Source of the DNA: Pseudomonas sp. R5-89-07
GTDB lineage: Bacteria > Pseudomonadota > Gammaproteobacteria > Pseudomonadales > Pseudomonadaceae
NCBI RefSeq assembly: GCF_003851685.1
Contig: NZ_CP027727.1
Coordinates: 1,302,001-1,366,000, forward strand
Reading direction: 5' to 3'
Length of the DNA: 64,000 nt
Part shown: piece by piece, positions 25,729 to 33,699 of the stretch
How the letters are laid out: each line of letters starts with the position of its first letter
Position numbering within the stretch: the first letter of the stretch is position 1
Notes under the pieces: generated by a model
Told to the model about the DNA's origin: nothing
The model's input: only the letters and a program-made list of their open reading frames with translations
Database searches by the model: none
Translations under genes and position numbers: made by a program

Positions 25729-26646
25729 TCAGCGCACCGCACTGACCCCATCCAGGGTGGAAAACGAGGTGTCCTTGGCCGTCAGCAAAAAATCACGCAT
25801 ATACGGCGCATCGAGCATGTCAGCTCGGATCCCTGCATACAGCGTGGCGAACAAGCCTTTTTCCCCCAGCCGCTTGGCCTTCACATAACCCCGGGAGCTG
25901 TATTCGTGCAGCGCCCAATGGGGCATGCCGCACACGCCACGACCGCTGGCCACCAGTTGCATCATCATCACCGTGAGTTCCGAGGTGCGTACTTGCGCGG
26001 GTTCCACGTCGGCCGGTTCCAGGAAGCGAGTGAAGATGTCCAGGCGGTCACGTTCCACCGGGTAGGTGATCAGCGTTTCCGTCAGCAGGTCTTCCGGCAC
26101 GATATACGACTTGTTCGCCAGCGGGTGCTGGTTGGCCACGGCGAGCATGGCTTCGTAGGTGAACAGCGGCACATAGGTGATGCCCGGCAGCTCCAACGGG
26201 TCGGAGGTGACTACCAGGTCGAGATCGCCGCGGGCCAGGGCCGGCAGCGGCGCGAAGGCAAAGCCCGAGGCCAGGTCGAGTTCGACTTCGGGCCAGGCAT
26301 CGCGGAACTGGTCGATGGTCGGCATCAGCCACTGGAAGCAGCTGTGGCATTCGATGGCCATGTGCAGGCGCCCGGCAGTGCCGCCGGCCAGACGCGCAAT
26401 ATCGCGCTCGGCGCCGCGCAGCAGGGGCAGGGTGGCGTCCGCCAGTTGCAGCAGGCGCAGGCCGGCGCTGGTGAAACGCACTGGTTTGGTCTTGCGCACG
26501 AACAGCGGCATGCCCAGGCGCTCTTCCAGCTCCTTGAACTGATGCGACAGTGCGGACTGGGTCAAGTGCAGGCGCTCGGCCGCCTCCACCAGGCTGTCGG
26601 CTTCGCGCAAGGCATGCAGGGTCTTGAGGTGGCGGATTTCGAGCAC
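25729..26646 (-). CDS. metR: MetR, LysR-family regulator of methionine biosynthesis
   Basis: The 305-residue protein begins with a LysR helix-turn-helix (MLEIRHLKTLHALREADSL, LHLTQSALSHQFKELEERLG) and continues with a LysR substrate domain matching MetR: IECHSCFQWLMPTIDQFRDAWPEVELD and GRGVCGMPHWALHEY. MetR binds homocysteine and activates metE/metH-type genes. A sequence that fits the MetR consensus TGAA-N5-TTCA lies in the divergent intergenic space. Length is normal. It is transcribed away from the alpha/beta hydrolase gene. Confidence 0.9.
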   Translation of the reverse strand: MLEIRHLKTLHALREADSLVEAAERLHLTQSALSHQFKELEERLGMPLFVRKTKPVRFTSAGLRLLQLADATLPLLRGAERDIARLAGGTAGRLHMAIECHSCFQWLMPTIDQFRDAWPEVELDLASGFAFAPLPALARGDLDLVVTSDPLELPGITYVPLFTYEAMLAVANQHPLANKSYIVPEDLLTETLITYPVERDRLDIFTRFLEPADVEPAQVRTSELTVMMMQLVASGRGVCGMPHWALHEYSSRGYVKAKRLGEKGLFATLYAGIRADMLDAPYMRDFLLTAKDTSFSTLDGVSAVR

Positions 26647-26772
26647 GGGCTCTCCATGAAGACAATTTGTGACGAAGCAGGATGGCGTGAGTTTGTCTCA
26701 TGTTGCAGCGTGTGTCGATCAAGACCGCCCGGCACTCTTCATCAAACTGTCATCGAACTGTGGCGGCGCGCT

Positions 26773-26785
26773 TGAACAAACTTCA
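26773..26785. promoter_or_regulatory. MetR-type box
   Basis: TGAACAAACTTCA matches the classical MetR consensus TGAA-N5-TTCA exactly. It is 127 bases upstream of metR and 44 bases before the divergent hydrolase start, so it could serve either gene. Confidence 0.6.
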
Positions 26786-26828
26786 TCAGACTCGCGCTCT
26801 ACTGGGGTTCTGCGTTTCGGTGTTTTTC

Positions 26829-27848
26829 ATGCGTGTGTTGCTTTTAATGGCCGCTCTGTTGTTCGGCCTGCCGTCTTTTGCGGCTTCTCGATGTGACGTC
26901 AATGTGCCGACTCAAACGGCCGACCTGGCTCAGGTGAGCATCGCCTACCAGAGTATCGGGCGTGCGTCCGACCCGGCGTTGCTGCTGGTGATGGGCCTGG
27001 GCGGGCAGCTGATCCATTGGCCCGATGAAGTGGTGGTCGCCCTGTGCCAGCAAGGTTTTCGGGTGATCCGCTACGACAACCGTGATGTCGGTCTGTCCAC
27101 TTGGCGCCAGGCGCCGGCCAGCGCCAACCTGACCTTTGAAGTGTTGCGCTACAAGCTCGGCCTGCCGGTGGCGGCGCCCTATACGCTGACTGACATGGCC
27201 GACGATGCCCTGGGTTTGATGGATGCTCTACAGGTGCAGCAATTTCATGTGCTGGGCGCGAGCATGGGCGGCATGATCGCCCAGCACCTGGCGGCGATGG
27301 CGCCGCAGCGGGTGGAAAGCCTGACCCTGATCATGACCAGCTCCGGCGCCGAAGGCCTGCCCGCGCCGAATGCGGCGCTGGTGCAGTTGTTGTCGCGGCG
27401 CAGCGCGCCCAACCGTGAAGTGGCGCTGGAACAGCAAGCCGATTTGCTCGCCGCGCTGGGCAGCCCGAACGTGCAGGATGATCGCCAGGCGTTGCTGCAC
27501 CAGGCGGCGCTGTCCTATGACCGCGCGTTCAACCCCGAAGGCGTGAAGCGCCAGATCATGGCGATCCTCGCCGAGCCGAGTCGCGTGCCCTTGCTCAACC
27601 AGCTGCGGGTGCCGACCCTGGTGGTTCATGGCACCGCCGACCCGTTATTGCCGGTGATGCATGGCGTTCATCTGGCCGCGCATATCCAGGGCAGCCAGTT
27701 GAAATTGATTCCGGGCCTGGCCCACCGTTTTCAGGAGGCCTTCAAGGCGCCGTTGCTGGCGGCGGTGCTGCCTTACCTGCAAGCCCATCGCGAAGATACC
27801 GCGCATTGGGCGCAGATCGATTTGGGCGAACCTTCGAAGCTGCTGTGA
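26829..27848 (+). CDS. Exported alpha/beta hydrolase
   Basis: ATG at 26829 gives 339 residues beginning with a signal peptide ([20 protein letters not shown]); upstream in-frame starts would bury it. The hydrolase fold shows an oxyanion region [15 protein letters not shown], nucleophile elbow GASMGG, acid GTADPLLP and the histidine in [10 protein letters not shown]. Similar proteins are annotated as peroxidase-like or esterase-like hydrolases, with substrate unknown. Shine-Dalgarno is weak, leaving some doubt about the start. Divergent from metR with a MetR-type box between them. Confidence 0.82.
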   Translation: MRVLLLMAALLFGLPSFAASRCDVNVPTQTADLAQVSIAYQSIGRASDPALLLVMGLGGQLIHWPDEVVVALCQQGFRVIRYDNRDVGLSTWRQAPASANLTFEVLRYKLGLPVAAPYTLTDMADDALGLMDALQVQQFHVLGASMGGMIAQHLAAMAPQRVESLTLIMTSSGAEGLPAPNAALVQLLSRRSAPNREVALEQQADLLAALGSPNVQDDRQALLHQAALSYDRAFNPEGVKRQIMAILAEPSRVPLLNQLRVPTLVVHGTADPLLPVMHGVHLAAHIQGSQLKLIPGLAHRFQEAFKAPLLAAVLPYLQAHREDTAHWAQIDLGEPSKLL

Positions 27849-27905
27849 AGGTGGTGTATCGTGGTGACTTTTGCGGCGCATTAATGCCAGCGAGGTGGCC
27901 TGCCC

Positions 27906-28559
27906 ATGAGTACTCCCCTGAAAATCGACTTCATCAGCGACGCCTCTTGCCCCTGGTGCATCATCGGCCTGCGCGGCCTGACCGAAGCCCTCGACCAGTT
28001 GGGCGCCGAGGTGCAGGCCGAGATTCATTTCCAGCCGTTCGAGCTGAACCCGAACATGCCCGCCGAAGGGCAAAACATCGTCGAACATATCACTGAGAAA
28101 TACGGCTCCAGCGCTGAAGAATCCCAGGCCAATCGCGAGCGCATTCGCGACATGGGCGCCGCGCTGGGCTTTGCCTTTCGCACCGATGGCCATAGCCGTA
28201 TCTACAACACCTTCGATGCTCATCGCCTGTTGCATTGGGCTGGGTTGGAAGGCTTGCAATACAACCTCAAGGAGGCGCTGTTCAAGGCCTATTTCAGCGA
28301 CGGCCAGGACCCCTCCGACCACGCGACCCTGGCGATCATCGCCGAAAGCGTTGGCCTGGACCTCAAGCGCGCCGCCGAGATTCTCGCCAGCAACGAGTAC
28401 GCCGCAGAAGTGCGTGAGCAGGAGAAACTGTGGACCAGCCGTGGCGTGACCTCGGTGCCGACCATCGTGTTCAACGACCAGTACGCGGTCAGCGGCGGTC
28501 AGCCGGCCGAAGCCTTTGTGGGCGCGATTCGCCAGATCATCGAAGAAGCCAAACAATAA
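27906..28559 (+). CDS. DsbA-family oxidoreductase (FrnE-like)
   Basis: The 217-residue protein has no signal peptide and carries CPWC at residues 15-18 in the strand context KIDFISDASCPWCIIGL, then the DsbA helical insertion and the cis-Pro loop SRGVTSVPTIVFNDQYAVSGGQP. This matches cytosolic FrnE-type disulphide isomerases (2-hydroxychromene-carboxylate isomerase/DsbA superfamily), which are linked to oxidative stress. It is probably a single gene, followed by a REPIN. Confidence 0.9.
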   Translation: MSTPLKIDFISDASCPWCIIGLRGLTEALDQLGAEVQAEIHFQPFELNPNMPAEGQNIVEHITEKYGSSAEESQANRERIRDMGAALGFAFRTDGHSRIYNTFDAHRLLHWAGLEGLQYNLKEALFKAYFSDGQDPSDHATLAIIAESVGLDLKRAAEILASNEYAAEVREQEKLWTSRGVTSVPTIVFNDQYAVSGGQPAEAFVGAIRQIIEEAKQ

Positions 28560-28578
28560 GGCCTGGCACACAACACAG

Positions 28579-28667
28579 TGTGGGAGGGGGCTTGCCCCCG
28601 ATGGCGGAAGGTCAGTCAACCATGCAGTGACTGAAACACCGCTATCGGGGGCAAGCCCCCTCCCACA
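28579..28667. repeat. REPIN (GTGGGAGG family)
   Basis: Inverted pair running from TGTGGGAGGGGGCTTG to CAAGCCCCCTCCCACA, with a 37-base spacer. It is placed 50 bases before the structured leader of the ureohydrolase-like gene. Confidence 0.9.
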
Positions 28668-28716
28668 TTGGTTTTGTGTACGTCTCCAGATACCCCTGGC
28701 GCGCCCCTTGCATTGA

Positions 28717-28764
28717 CCCCCTAAAGCCCATCCGGTCTGCGGCTGGGCGCTGCCATTAGGGGTG
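28717..28764 (+). promoter_or_regulatory. Hairpin leader that sequesters the Shine-Dalgarno
   Basis: CCCCTAA (28718-28724) pairs with TTAGGGG (28756-28762). Inside it, GCCCA (28726-28730) pairs with TGGGC (28744-28748), and CCG with CGG. The right arm of the outer stem contains the AGGGGTGA ribosome-binding site of the TTG-started gene at 28775. Folding would mask it, suggesting translational control by a ligand, temperature or protein. Confidence 0.5.
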
Positions 28765-28774
28765 AAACACTACC

Positions 28775-29695
28775 TTGAATATTCTTGACCTCGACCACAG
28801 CCTCACCGGTCAGGCGCCGATCGCCCAGCGGTTGGCCAGCGGCCGGGCCACGCGCCTCGATCTGCTGGACCTGGGCCCGAAACTGCGCCTGTGGTCCACC
28901 GAAAAAACCTGGAAGCGTTTTGTCGAGCGCCTGGCCCAGCGGCCACGGCCCAGCGATGCGCGCCCGGAAATCCTGTTCGTCGGCTCCGGCGATTATCACC
29001 ACCTTACGCCGGCATTCCTCGCCGATCTCAAGGAACCCATCAGCCTGATCCACTTCGACAACCACCCCGACTGGGTGCGCTTTGCGCCCAAGCGCCACTG
29101 TGGTTCCTGGGTCAATCGCGCGCTGAAAATGCCAGCGATCAAACGCATCGTCACCCTCGGCCCCTGCAGTGACGACCTGCATAACCCGCAACTGCGCGGC
29201 GGCAACCTCGGCGCCCTCAAGTGCGGCACGTTGCAGCTGTTCCCCTGGCAGCACCCGCCCTCGAAAGTCTGGGGCCGGGTTGGCGACGGCGCCGGGCACC
29301 GACAGCAGGAAAATCACCTGCACTGGCGCAACCTGGCGGAACTGGATTGGGCGACCTTCCTTGACCAGATGATCGCCAGCCTGCCCACCGAAGCGGTCTG
29401 GATCACCGTCGACAAGGACGTGCTCGCCAGCGAAGACGCGGCCACCAATTGGGACCAGGGCGGCATGCGCCTGAGCCACCTTCTCCAGGCCCTGCGGGCG
29501 TTGGCGGCGCACAAACGCATCATCGGTATCGACGTGTGCGGCGAGTTCGCAGCGCCTGCGTTCAGCAACGCCTTCAAGCGCTGGGAAGCCAAGTCCGACC
29601 AGCCCCCGCCCGAGCGTTGGAGCGCCCAGGACCTGCAGCGCAATGCGGCGACCAATGCCGCCCTGATCGACCTGTTCGAGGAGCTGTTCCCGTGA
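28775..29695 (+). CDS. Ureohydrolase/arginase-fold metal hydrolase of unknown substrate
   Basis: A 306-residue protein starting at TTG, with AGGGGTGA ten bases upstream. The binuclear metal site of the arginase superfamily is complete: GSGDYHH (70-76), DNHPD (95-99, the DxHxD motif) and VDKD (212-215, the DxD motif). The remainder does not look like arginase, agmatinase or formiminoglutamase, and resembles uncharacterised arginase-family proteins. The stop overlaps the start of a small EamA transporter gene by four bases, and that gene overlaps another. Product or substrate export coupled to hydrolysis is a reasonable inference. Confidence 0.8.
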   Translation: MNILDLDHSLTGQAPIAQRLASGRATRLDLLDLGPKLRLWSTEKTWKRFVERLAQRPRPSDARPEILFVGSGDYHHLTPAFLADLKEPISLIHFDNHPDWVRFAPKRHCGSWVNRALKMPAIKRIVTLGPCSDDLHNPQLRGGNLGALKCGTLQLFPWQHPPSKVWGRVGDGAGHRQQENHLHWRNLAELDWATFLDQMIASLPTEAVWITVDKDVLASEDAATNWDQGGMRLSHLLQALRALAAHKRIIGIDVCGEFAAPAFSNAFKRWEAKSDQPPPERWSAQDLQRNAATNAALIDLFEELFP

Positions 29696-30072
29696 CCCTG
29701 ACCGTGGTGTTGTTGCTGGCTTTTTCCATCGTGCTCGATGTGATTGGCCAACTCTGTTTCAAGCTGGGCGTGGACCGTTTGCCGCAACTGGATGGCGGTT
29801 TTCGCCTGCGCGCGTTCTGGCGCCAGGTGTTCAATGCTCCGCTGCTGTGGGCCGGCATCGGCGCCTATGTCGTCGAGTTTTTCGTCTGGCTCGAAGCGTT
29901 GTCCCGCGCGCCGTTGAGCCTGTTGTTTCCGCTGGCGGCGCTGGCGTATTGCCTGGTGGTGCTGGCGGGCCGATGGGTGCTCAAGGAAACCGTCAGCCGA
30001 CGCCGTTGGCTGGGCACCCTGGTGATTACCTTCGGTGTGATGTTGGTGGCGATCGCGGGGAACCCGGTATGA
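29692..30072 (+). CDS. Small four-helix EamA/SMR-type transporter subunit, first of a pair
   Basis: GTG at 29692 (GTGA overlap) gives 126 residues with four hydrophobic segments: LTVVLLLAFSIVLDVIGQLCFKLG, LWAGIGAYVVEFFVWLEAL, LSLLFPLAALAYCLVVLAGR and RRWLGTLVITFGVMLVAIA. This is the half-size EamA/small multidrug resistance fold that works as a dimer, similar in scale to ArnE. A second gene of the same design overlaps its end, so the two probably form a heterodimer as in ArnE/ArnF. Confidence 0.85.
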   Translation: MTLTVVLLLAFSIVLDVIGQLCFKLGVDRLPQLDGGFRLRAFWRQVFNAPLLWAGIGAYVVEFFVWLEALSRAPLSLLFPLAALAYCLVVLAGRWVLKETVSRRRWLGTLVITFGVMLVAIAGNPV

Positions 30073-30473
30073 GTACGCAGACAATCGACACCGGCTGGTT
30101 GCATGGGCGTGTTGGCACGCTGGTGCTGTGGGCGTTGCTGATCGCCACGGAAAGCGCCGGCCAGTTGTTTACCAAGGTGGCCGGTGACCAACTGGGGCAG
30201 ATGGATTTCACCTGGCAATGGCTGGCGGATGTTGCGCGCAACCCTGGGATCCTGGCGGCGATTGCCAGTTATATCAGCGCGTTTTTCGTGTGGATGCTGA
30301 TCCTGCGGCGCAGCAGTTTGTCGCTGGCGTTTCCGTTGAGTTCGCTGGTGTTTGTGGCGGTGCTGCTGGGTTCGTGGTTGGGGCTGGGGGAACACATCAG
30401 CCCGCTGCACTGGGTGGGGGTTGCGGTGATCATTGCGGGTATCGCCTTGCTGGCCGAGGGCGAAGAGAACTGA
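30069..30473 (+). CDS. Small four-helix EamA/SMR-type transporter subunit, second of a pair
   Basis: ATG at 30069 overlaps the previous stop (ATGA). The 134-residue protein has four membrane segments (LVLWALLIATESAGQLFTKVAG, ILAAIASYISAFFVWMLIL, LSLAFPLSSLVFVAVLLGSW, HWVGVAVIIAGIALLAEG). It is clearly paralogous to its neighbour: both have the ‘gQL..K’ motif in helix 1 and ‘SLsl.FPLs’ in helix 3. Paired genes of this kind usually encode antiparallel heterodimers. Substrate unknown; the preceding hydrolase gene hints at an amine or guanidino compound. Confidence 0.85.
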   Translation: MSTQTIDTGWLHGRVGTLVLWALLIATESAGQLFTKVAGDQLGQMDFTWQWLADVARNPGILAAIASYISAFFVWMLILRRSSLSLAFPLSSLVFVAVLLGSWLGLGEHISPLHWVGVAVIIAGIALLAEGEEN

Positions 30474-30484
30474 ACACGGACCCA

Positions 30485-30573
30485 TGTGGGAGGGGGCTTG
30501 CCCCCGATGAGGGCGTGCCAGTGAGTGCATCTGCGACTGACCCACCGCTATCGGGGGCAAGCGCTCTCCCACA
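30485..30573. repeat. REPIN (GTGGGAGG family), right arm degenerate
   Basis: The left arm TGTGGGAGGGGGCTTGCCCC is intact. The right arm GGGGGCAAGCGCTCTCCCACA has substitutions that break part of the palindrome. It lies between convergent genes. Confidence 0.85.
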
Positions 30574-30613
30574 TTTTGAACGCCTTACCTCAGGCAGACC
30601 TGCACCGGTTTTT

Positions 30614-31384
30614 TTAATCGAAGGTATAGCTGATCGCCGTCTGCACCTGGCCCTGGTTCACCTCGCCGGCCTGCCTGACGATGCTGCTGTTGGCTGCCGA
30701 ACCAACCAGGTGCACCCAGCTGGCGCTGGTCAGCAATGACCAGTGGGGCGCCAGGGGGAACTGGAAGCTCTGGCTCAAGGCGACGTTCTGGAACCCGCCA
30801 CCGGCGTTGTAGGCCTTGAACCCCGTGGCGGCGGCTTCGTTGCCGTCGACGCCGAAGAAAGTGTTGGCCTGGCGTGCATCGGTAAAATGCGCGACCAGGC
30901 CTGTGCTGCCGATAATCCCGCCACCCAATGGATAACCCAGCTCGCCACCCAGTTTGCCGAGTGCGCCGCTCTGGGAATGGCCGCCGCCCACGGCCTGGCC
31001 CAGCTGCGCATAGACCCGCCAGAAATCGGCCGGGGCGTACTGAATGAAACCCCCGACCTCGGCCATGTCCGACACATTGCGCAGGCCTTGTAGCGCGCCG
31101 TTGGAGGTACGCCCCGACAGGTAATTGATGTATGGACCGGCGGTGAATCCATGGGTGTTCAGCGCGCTCCAGGTCAAGCCGTCATCCGTGCTCAGGCTGA
31201 CGTTGACCCAGTCCAGGTCCAGATAAGGCACCGGGCGCGTTTCGTAGCGGCTGCCGCTCGGGTCATGGGGCTGGTAACTGAGGCCGGCGCCCACGTCGCC
31301 GCTGACGCCTGCTGCGCACACGGCGCTGGAAAAGCTCCACAGCCCAAGTAAACCGGTGAATGCAGCAGAGGTGAGCTTGGACAT
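30614..31384 (-). CDS. MipA/OmpV-family outer-membrane protein
   Basis: ATG at 31384 has GGAA eight bases upstream and gives 256 residues with a signal peptide ending near AVCAAG; longer in-frame starts lack support. The mature protein is rich in alternating beta-strands (VSGDVGAGLSYQPHDPSGSRY, PVPYLDLDWVNVSLS, FTAGPYINYLSGR) and ends with a phenylalanine-containing strand QVQTAISYTFD, typical of outer-membrane barrels. MipA relatives act as scaffolds for murein hydrolases or as antibiotic-linked porins. It is divergent from the HAD/aminotransferase cluster and shares its regulatory region. Confidence 0.85.
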   Translation of the reverse strand: MSKLTSAAFTGLLGLWSFSSAVCAAGVSGDVGAGLSYQPHDPSGSRYETRPVPYLDLDWVNVSLSTDDGLTWSALNTHGFTAGPYINYLSGRTSNGALQGLRNVSDMAEVGGFIQYAPADFWRVYAQLGQAVGGGHSQSGALGKLGGELGYPLGGGIIGSTGLVAHFTDARQANTFFGVDGNEAAATGFKAYNAGGGFQNVALSQSFQFPLAPHWSLLTSASWVHLVGSAANSSIVRQAGEVNQGQVQTAISYTFD

Positions 31385-31456
31385 GCAGCGAGTTCCTTTT
31401 GTGATCATGCGCGCATGAACGCGCGAACCCTCGCGCCTGCGCAAGCACTCATCTTG

Positions 31457-31483
31457 TTTGTAGCAAGCTACAAAAATTGTAGC
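31457..31483. promoter_or_regulatory. Inverted-repeat activator-site candidate (UAS)
   Basis: TTTGTAGCAAGCTACAAA (31457-31474) is a perfect inverted repeat, followed by a further half-site TTGTAGC at 31477-31483. It lies about 70-90 bases upstream of the sigma-54 -24 element, the normal distance for an NtrC-type activator site. Confidence 0.6.
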
Positions 31484-31546
31484 TTCCAGCACACATATCA
31501 GCCGGCGTATCGATCAAACCCCCAGCCCCGCTGGGCTTTGAGCGAT

Positions 31547-31562
31547 TGGCACGCTCCCTGCT
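31547..31562 (+). promoter_or_regulatory. Sigma-54 (-24/-12) promoter of the HAD/aminotransferase cluster
   Basis: TGGCAC (31547-31552), five bases, then CTGCT (31558-31562) matches the consensus TGGCAC-N5-TTGCW with one mismatch. It is 52 bases before the first ATG. An NtrC-type regulator with an intact GAFTGA loop is encoded in the same cluster. Confidence 0.7.
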
Positions 31563-31613
31563 CTACCGCTAAGGCAAGCGCATACAGCGCGCCTCTTTCC
31601 AAAGGTAGACGCA

Positions 31614-32312
31614 ATGATCCAATGGCATATCGTGTGTGACTTCGACGGGACCATCACCCCCACCGATGTCATCGACAACGTCCTCCAACGCTTCGCCAGC
31701 CCCGAGTGGGAAACCATCGAGCAGGAATGGCTGGACGGGCATATCGGTTCACGCGAATGCCTGAGCCGCCAACTGGCGCTGATCAAGGCGACGCCGAGCG
31801 AGTTACTGGCTTATTTCGACAGTGTCGAGATCGACCCGGACTTCCCGGATTTCGTCGACCACGTGATGGGCCTGGGCGCGACCCTCGAAGTGGTCAGCGA
31901 CGGCATCGAGCAGGGCATCGCGCGCATTTTGTCGCGCAACTACGTGACCTTGCTGCCGATCCTCGCCAACCGTCTGCGCCAGGTCGACCAGAACAGCTGG
32001 CGCATCGATTTCCCGTATGCCAGCGATGCCTGCCGCGCCGCGTCGGGCAACTGCAAATGCAAATCCACGCCGCGTAACAAGCGCGTGCTGGTGATCGGCG
32101 ACGGCAAGTCCGACATGTGCGTGGCTTCCACCGCCGACTTCGTGTTCGCCAAGGGCAGCCTCGCCGAGTATTGCGTCGCCAACCAGATTCCCCATGCGCG
32201 CTTCGACACCTTCGCCGAAGTGCCTGCACTGCTGGCTCAACTGCCCCAAGGCATCGCCGCCAACGCCACCTCTTTTACTGCCGACACTCAGGAAATTTTC
32301 CACCATGTCTGA
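31614..32312 (+). CDS. MtnX-like HAD-IB phosphatase
   Basis: The 232-residue protein has the HAD signatures DFDGT (D9 nucleophile, D11), VVSDG (motif II) and GDGKSDMC (motif IV), with a cysteine-rich loop GNCKCKST before motif IV. It resembles MtnX and phosphoserine phosphatase-like HAD-IB enzymes that dephosphorylate small metabolites. It is the first gene after a sigma-54 promoter, and its end overlaps the aminotransferase start by eight bases. No other methionine salvage genes are nearby, so an MtnX role is unlikely. Confidence 0.85.
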   Translation: MIQWHIVCDFDGTITPTDVIDNVLQRFASPEWETIEQEWLDGHIGSRECLSRQLALIKATPSELLAYFDSVEIDPDFPDFVDHVMGLGATLEVVSDGIEQGIARILSRNYVTLLPILANRLRQVDQNSWRIDFPYASDACRAASGNCKCKSTPRNKRVLVIGDGKSDMCVASTADFVFAKGSLAEYCVANQIPHARFDTFAEVPALLAQLPQGIAANATSFTADTQEIFHHV

Positions 32313-33699
32313 TATCCGTATCGCTACCGCCGAAGACCGGATCCTTCTGGATAAAGAAGCCAAGTACTGCTCCTACGGCGACACCGTGCACTACATCGAA
32401 CCGCCGCGTATTTTCAGCCGTTGCGAAGGCTCCTACGTCTGGGACACCGAAGACCAGGCCTACCTCGACCTGCAAATGTGGTACTCGGCGGTCAACTTCG
32501 GCTATGCCAACCCGCGCCTGAACAACGCGCTGAAACAGCAGATCGACACGCTGCCGCAGATCGCCAGCCAGTACCTGCACAAAGGCAAGATCGAGCTGTC
32601 GGAAATGATCGCGGTCGACGCCAAGAACAAGTTCGGCCTCGACGGCCGTGTGCATTTCAACGTCGGCGGTTCGCAGTCGATTGAAGACTCGCTGAAAGTG
32701 GTGCGTAACGCGTCCAACGGCAAGAGCCTGATGTTCGCCTTCGAGGGCGGCTACCACGGGCGCACTCTCGGCGCCTCGTCGATCACTTCCAGCTTCCGCT
32801 ACCGTCGCCGCTACGGCCACTTTGGCGAGCGCGCCAATTTCATCCCGTTCCCGTACCACTTCCGCGGCCCGAAGGGCATGACCAAGGAAGAGTACGGCAG
32901 CCACTGCGTGCAGCAATTCGCGCGGTTGTTCGAGACCGAATACAACGGTGTCTGGGACCCGAAAACCAACCAGTGCGAGTACGCCGCGTTCTACGTCGAG
33001 CCGATCCAGGGCACCGGCGGCTACGTCATTCCGCCGATGAACTTCTACCGCGAACTCAAGCACGTGCTGGACCAGCACGGCATCCTGATGGTCAGCGACG
33101 AAATCCAGATGGGCTTCTACCGCACCGGCAAGCTGTGGTCGATCGAGCACTTTGACGTGCAGCCGGACGTGATCGTATTCGGCAAGGCGCTGACCAACGG
33201 CCTCAACCCGCTGGGCGGCATCTGGGCCCGTGAAGAACTGATCAACCCGAAGGTCTTCCCGCCGGGTTCCACTCACTCCACCTTCGCCTCCAACCCGTTG
33301 GGCACGGCGGTCGGCCTGGAAATGTTCAAGATGACCAGCGAAGTCGACTACGGCGCGATGGTCATGGCCAAGGGCAAATACTTCCTCGAAGGCCTGCAAG
33401 ACTTGCAGAAACGTTTCCCGATCATCGGCGACGTCGACGGCCTGGGCTTGGCGCTGCGCTGCGAAATCTGCGGCCCGGACGGCTTTACCCCGGACAAGGC
33501 GACCCTGGACTACATGGTCGAGGAAGGCATGAAAGGTGACATGGTGGTCGACGGCCAGAAACTCGGCCTGATCCTTGATGTGGGCGGCTACTACAAAAAC
33601 GTAATCACCCTGGCGCCGTCGCTGGAAATCAGCTACCCGGAAATCGACCTGGGCTTGAAGCTGCTCGAGCAACTGCTGGTGCGAGCGACCACGCGGTGA
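32305..33699 (+). CDS. Class III PLP-dependent aminotransferase
   Basis: ATG at 32305 gives 464 residues. Fold-type I class III motifs are present: EGGYHGRTLGASS (PLP phosphate loop), VEPIQGTGGYVIPP, D265 in VSDEIQMGFYRTG, and the Schiff-base lysine K294 in VFGKALTNGLNPLGG. Related enzymes act on omega-amino groups (ornithine, GABA, acetylornithine and similar). It is translationally linked to the HAD phosphatase upstream and, by a GTGA overlap, to the hydrolase downstream, so the three should work in one pathway, whose product I cannot name. Confidence 0.9.
   Translation: MSDIRIATAEDRILLDKEAKYCSYGDTVHYIEPPRIFSRCEGSYVWDTEDQAYLDLQMWYSAVNFGYANPRLNNALKQQIDTLPQIASQYLHKGKIELSEMIAVDAKNKFGLDGRVHFNVGGSQSIEDSLKVVRNASNGKSLMFAFEGGYHGRTLGASSITSSFRYRRRYGHFGERANFIPFPYHFRGPKGMTKEEYGSHCVQQFARLFETEYNGVWDPKTNQCEYAAFYVEPIQGTGGYVIPPMNFYRELKHVLDQHGILMVSDEIQMGFYRTGKLWSIEHFDVQPDVIVFGKALTNGLNPLGGIWAREELINPKVFPPGSTHSTFASNPLGTAVGLEMFKMTSEVDYGAMVMAKGKYFLEGLQDLQKRFPIIGDVDGLGLALRCEICGPDGFTPDKATLDYMVEEGMKGDMVVDGQKLGLILDVGGYYKNVITLAPSLEISYPEIDLGLKLLEQLLVRATTR

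Noticed and set aside
28680..28775. Guanidine (mini-ykkC) riboswitch before the ureohydrolase-like gene
   Set aside because: The expected tandem small hairpins with ACGR loops are not present; only a single nested hairpin is seen.
31614..32312. Assignment of the HAD gene as true mtnX of methionine salvage
   Set aside because: No mtnA, B, C, D or K gene is nearby, and the aminotransferase/hydrolase context points to another pathway.
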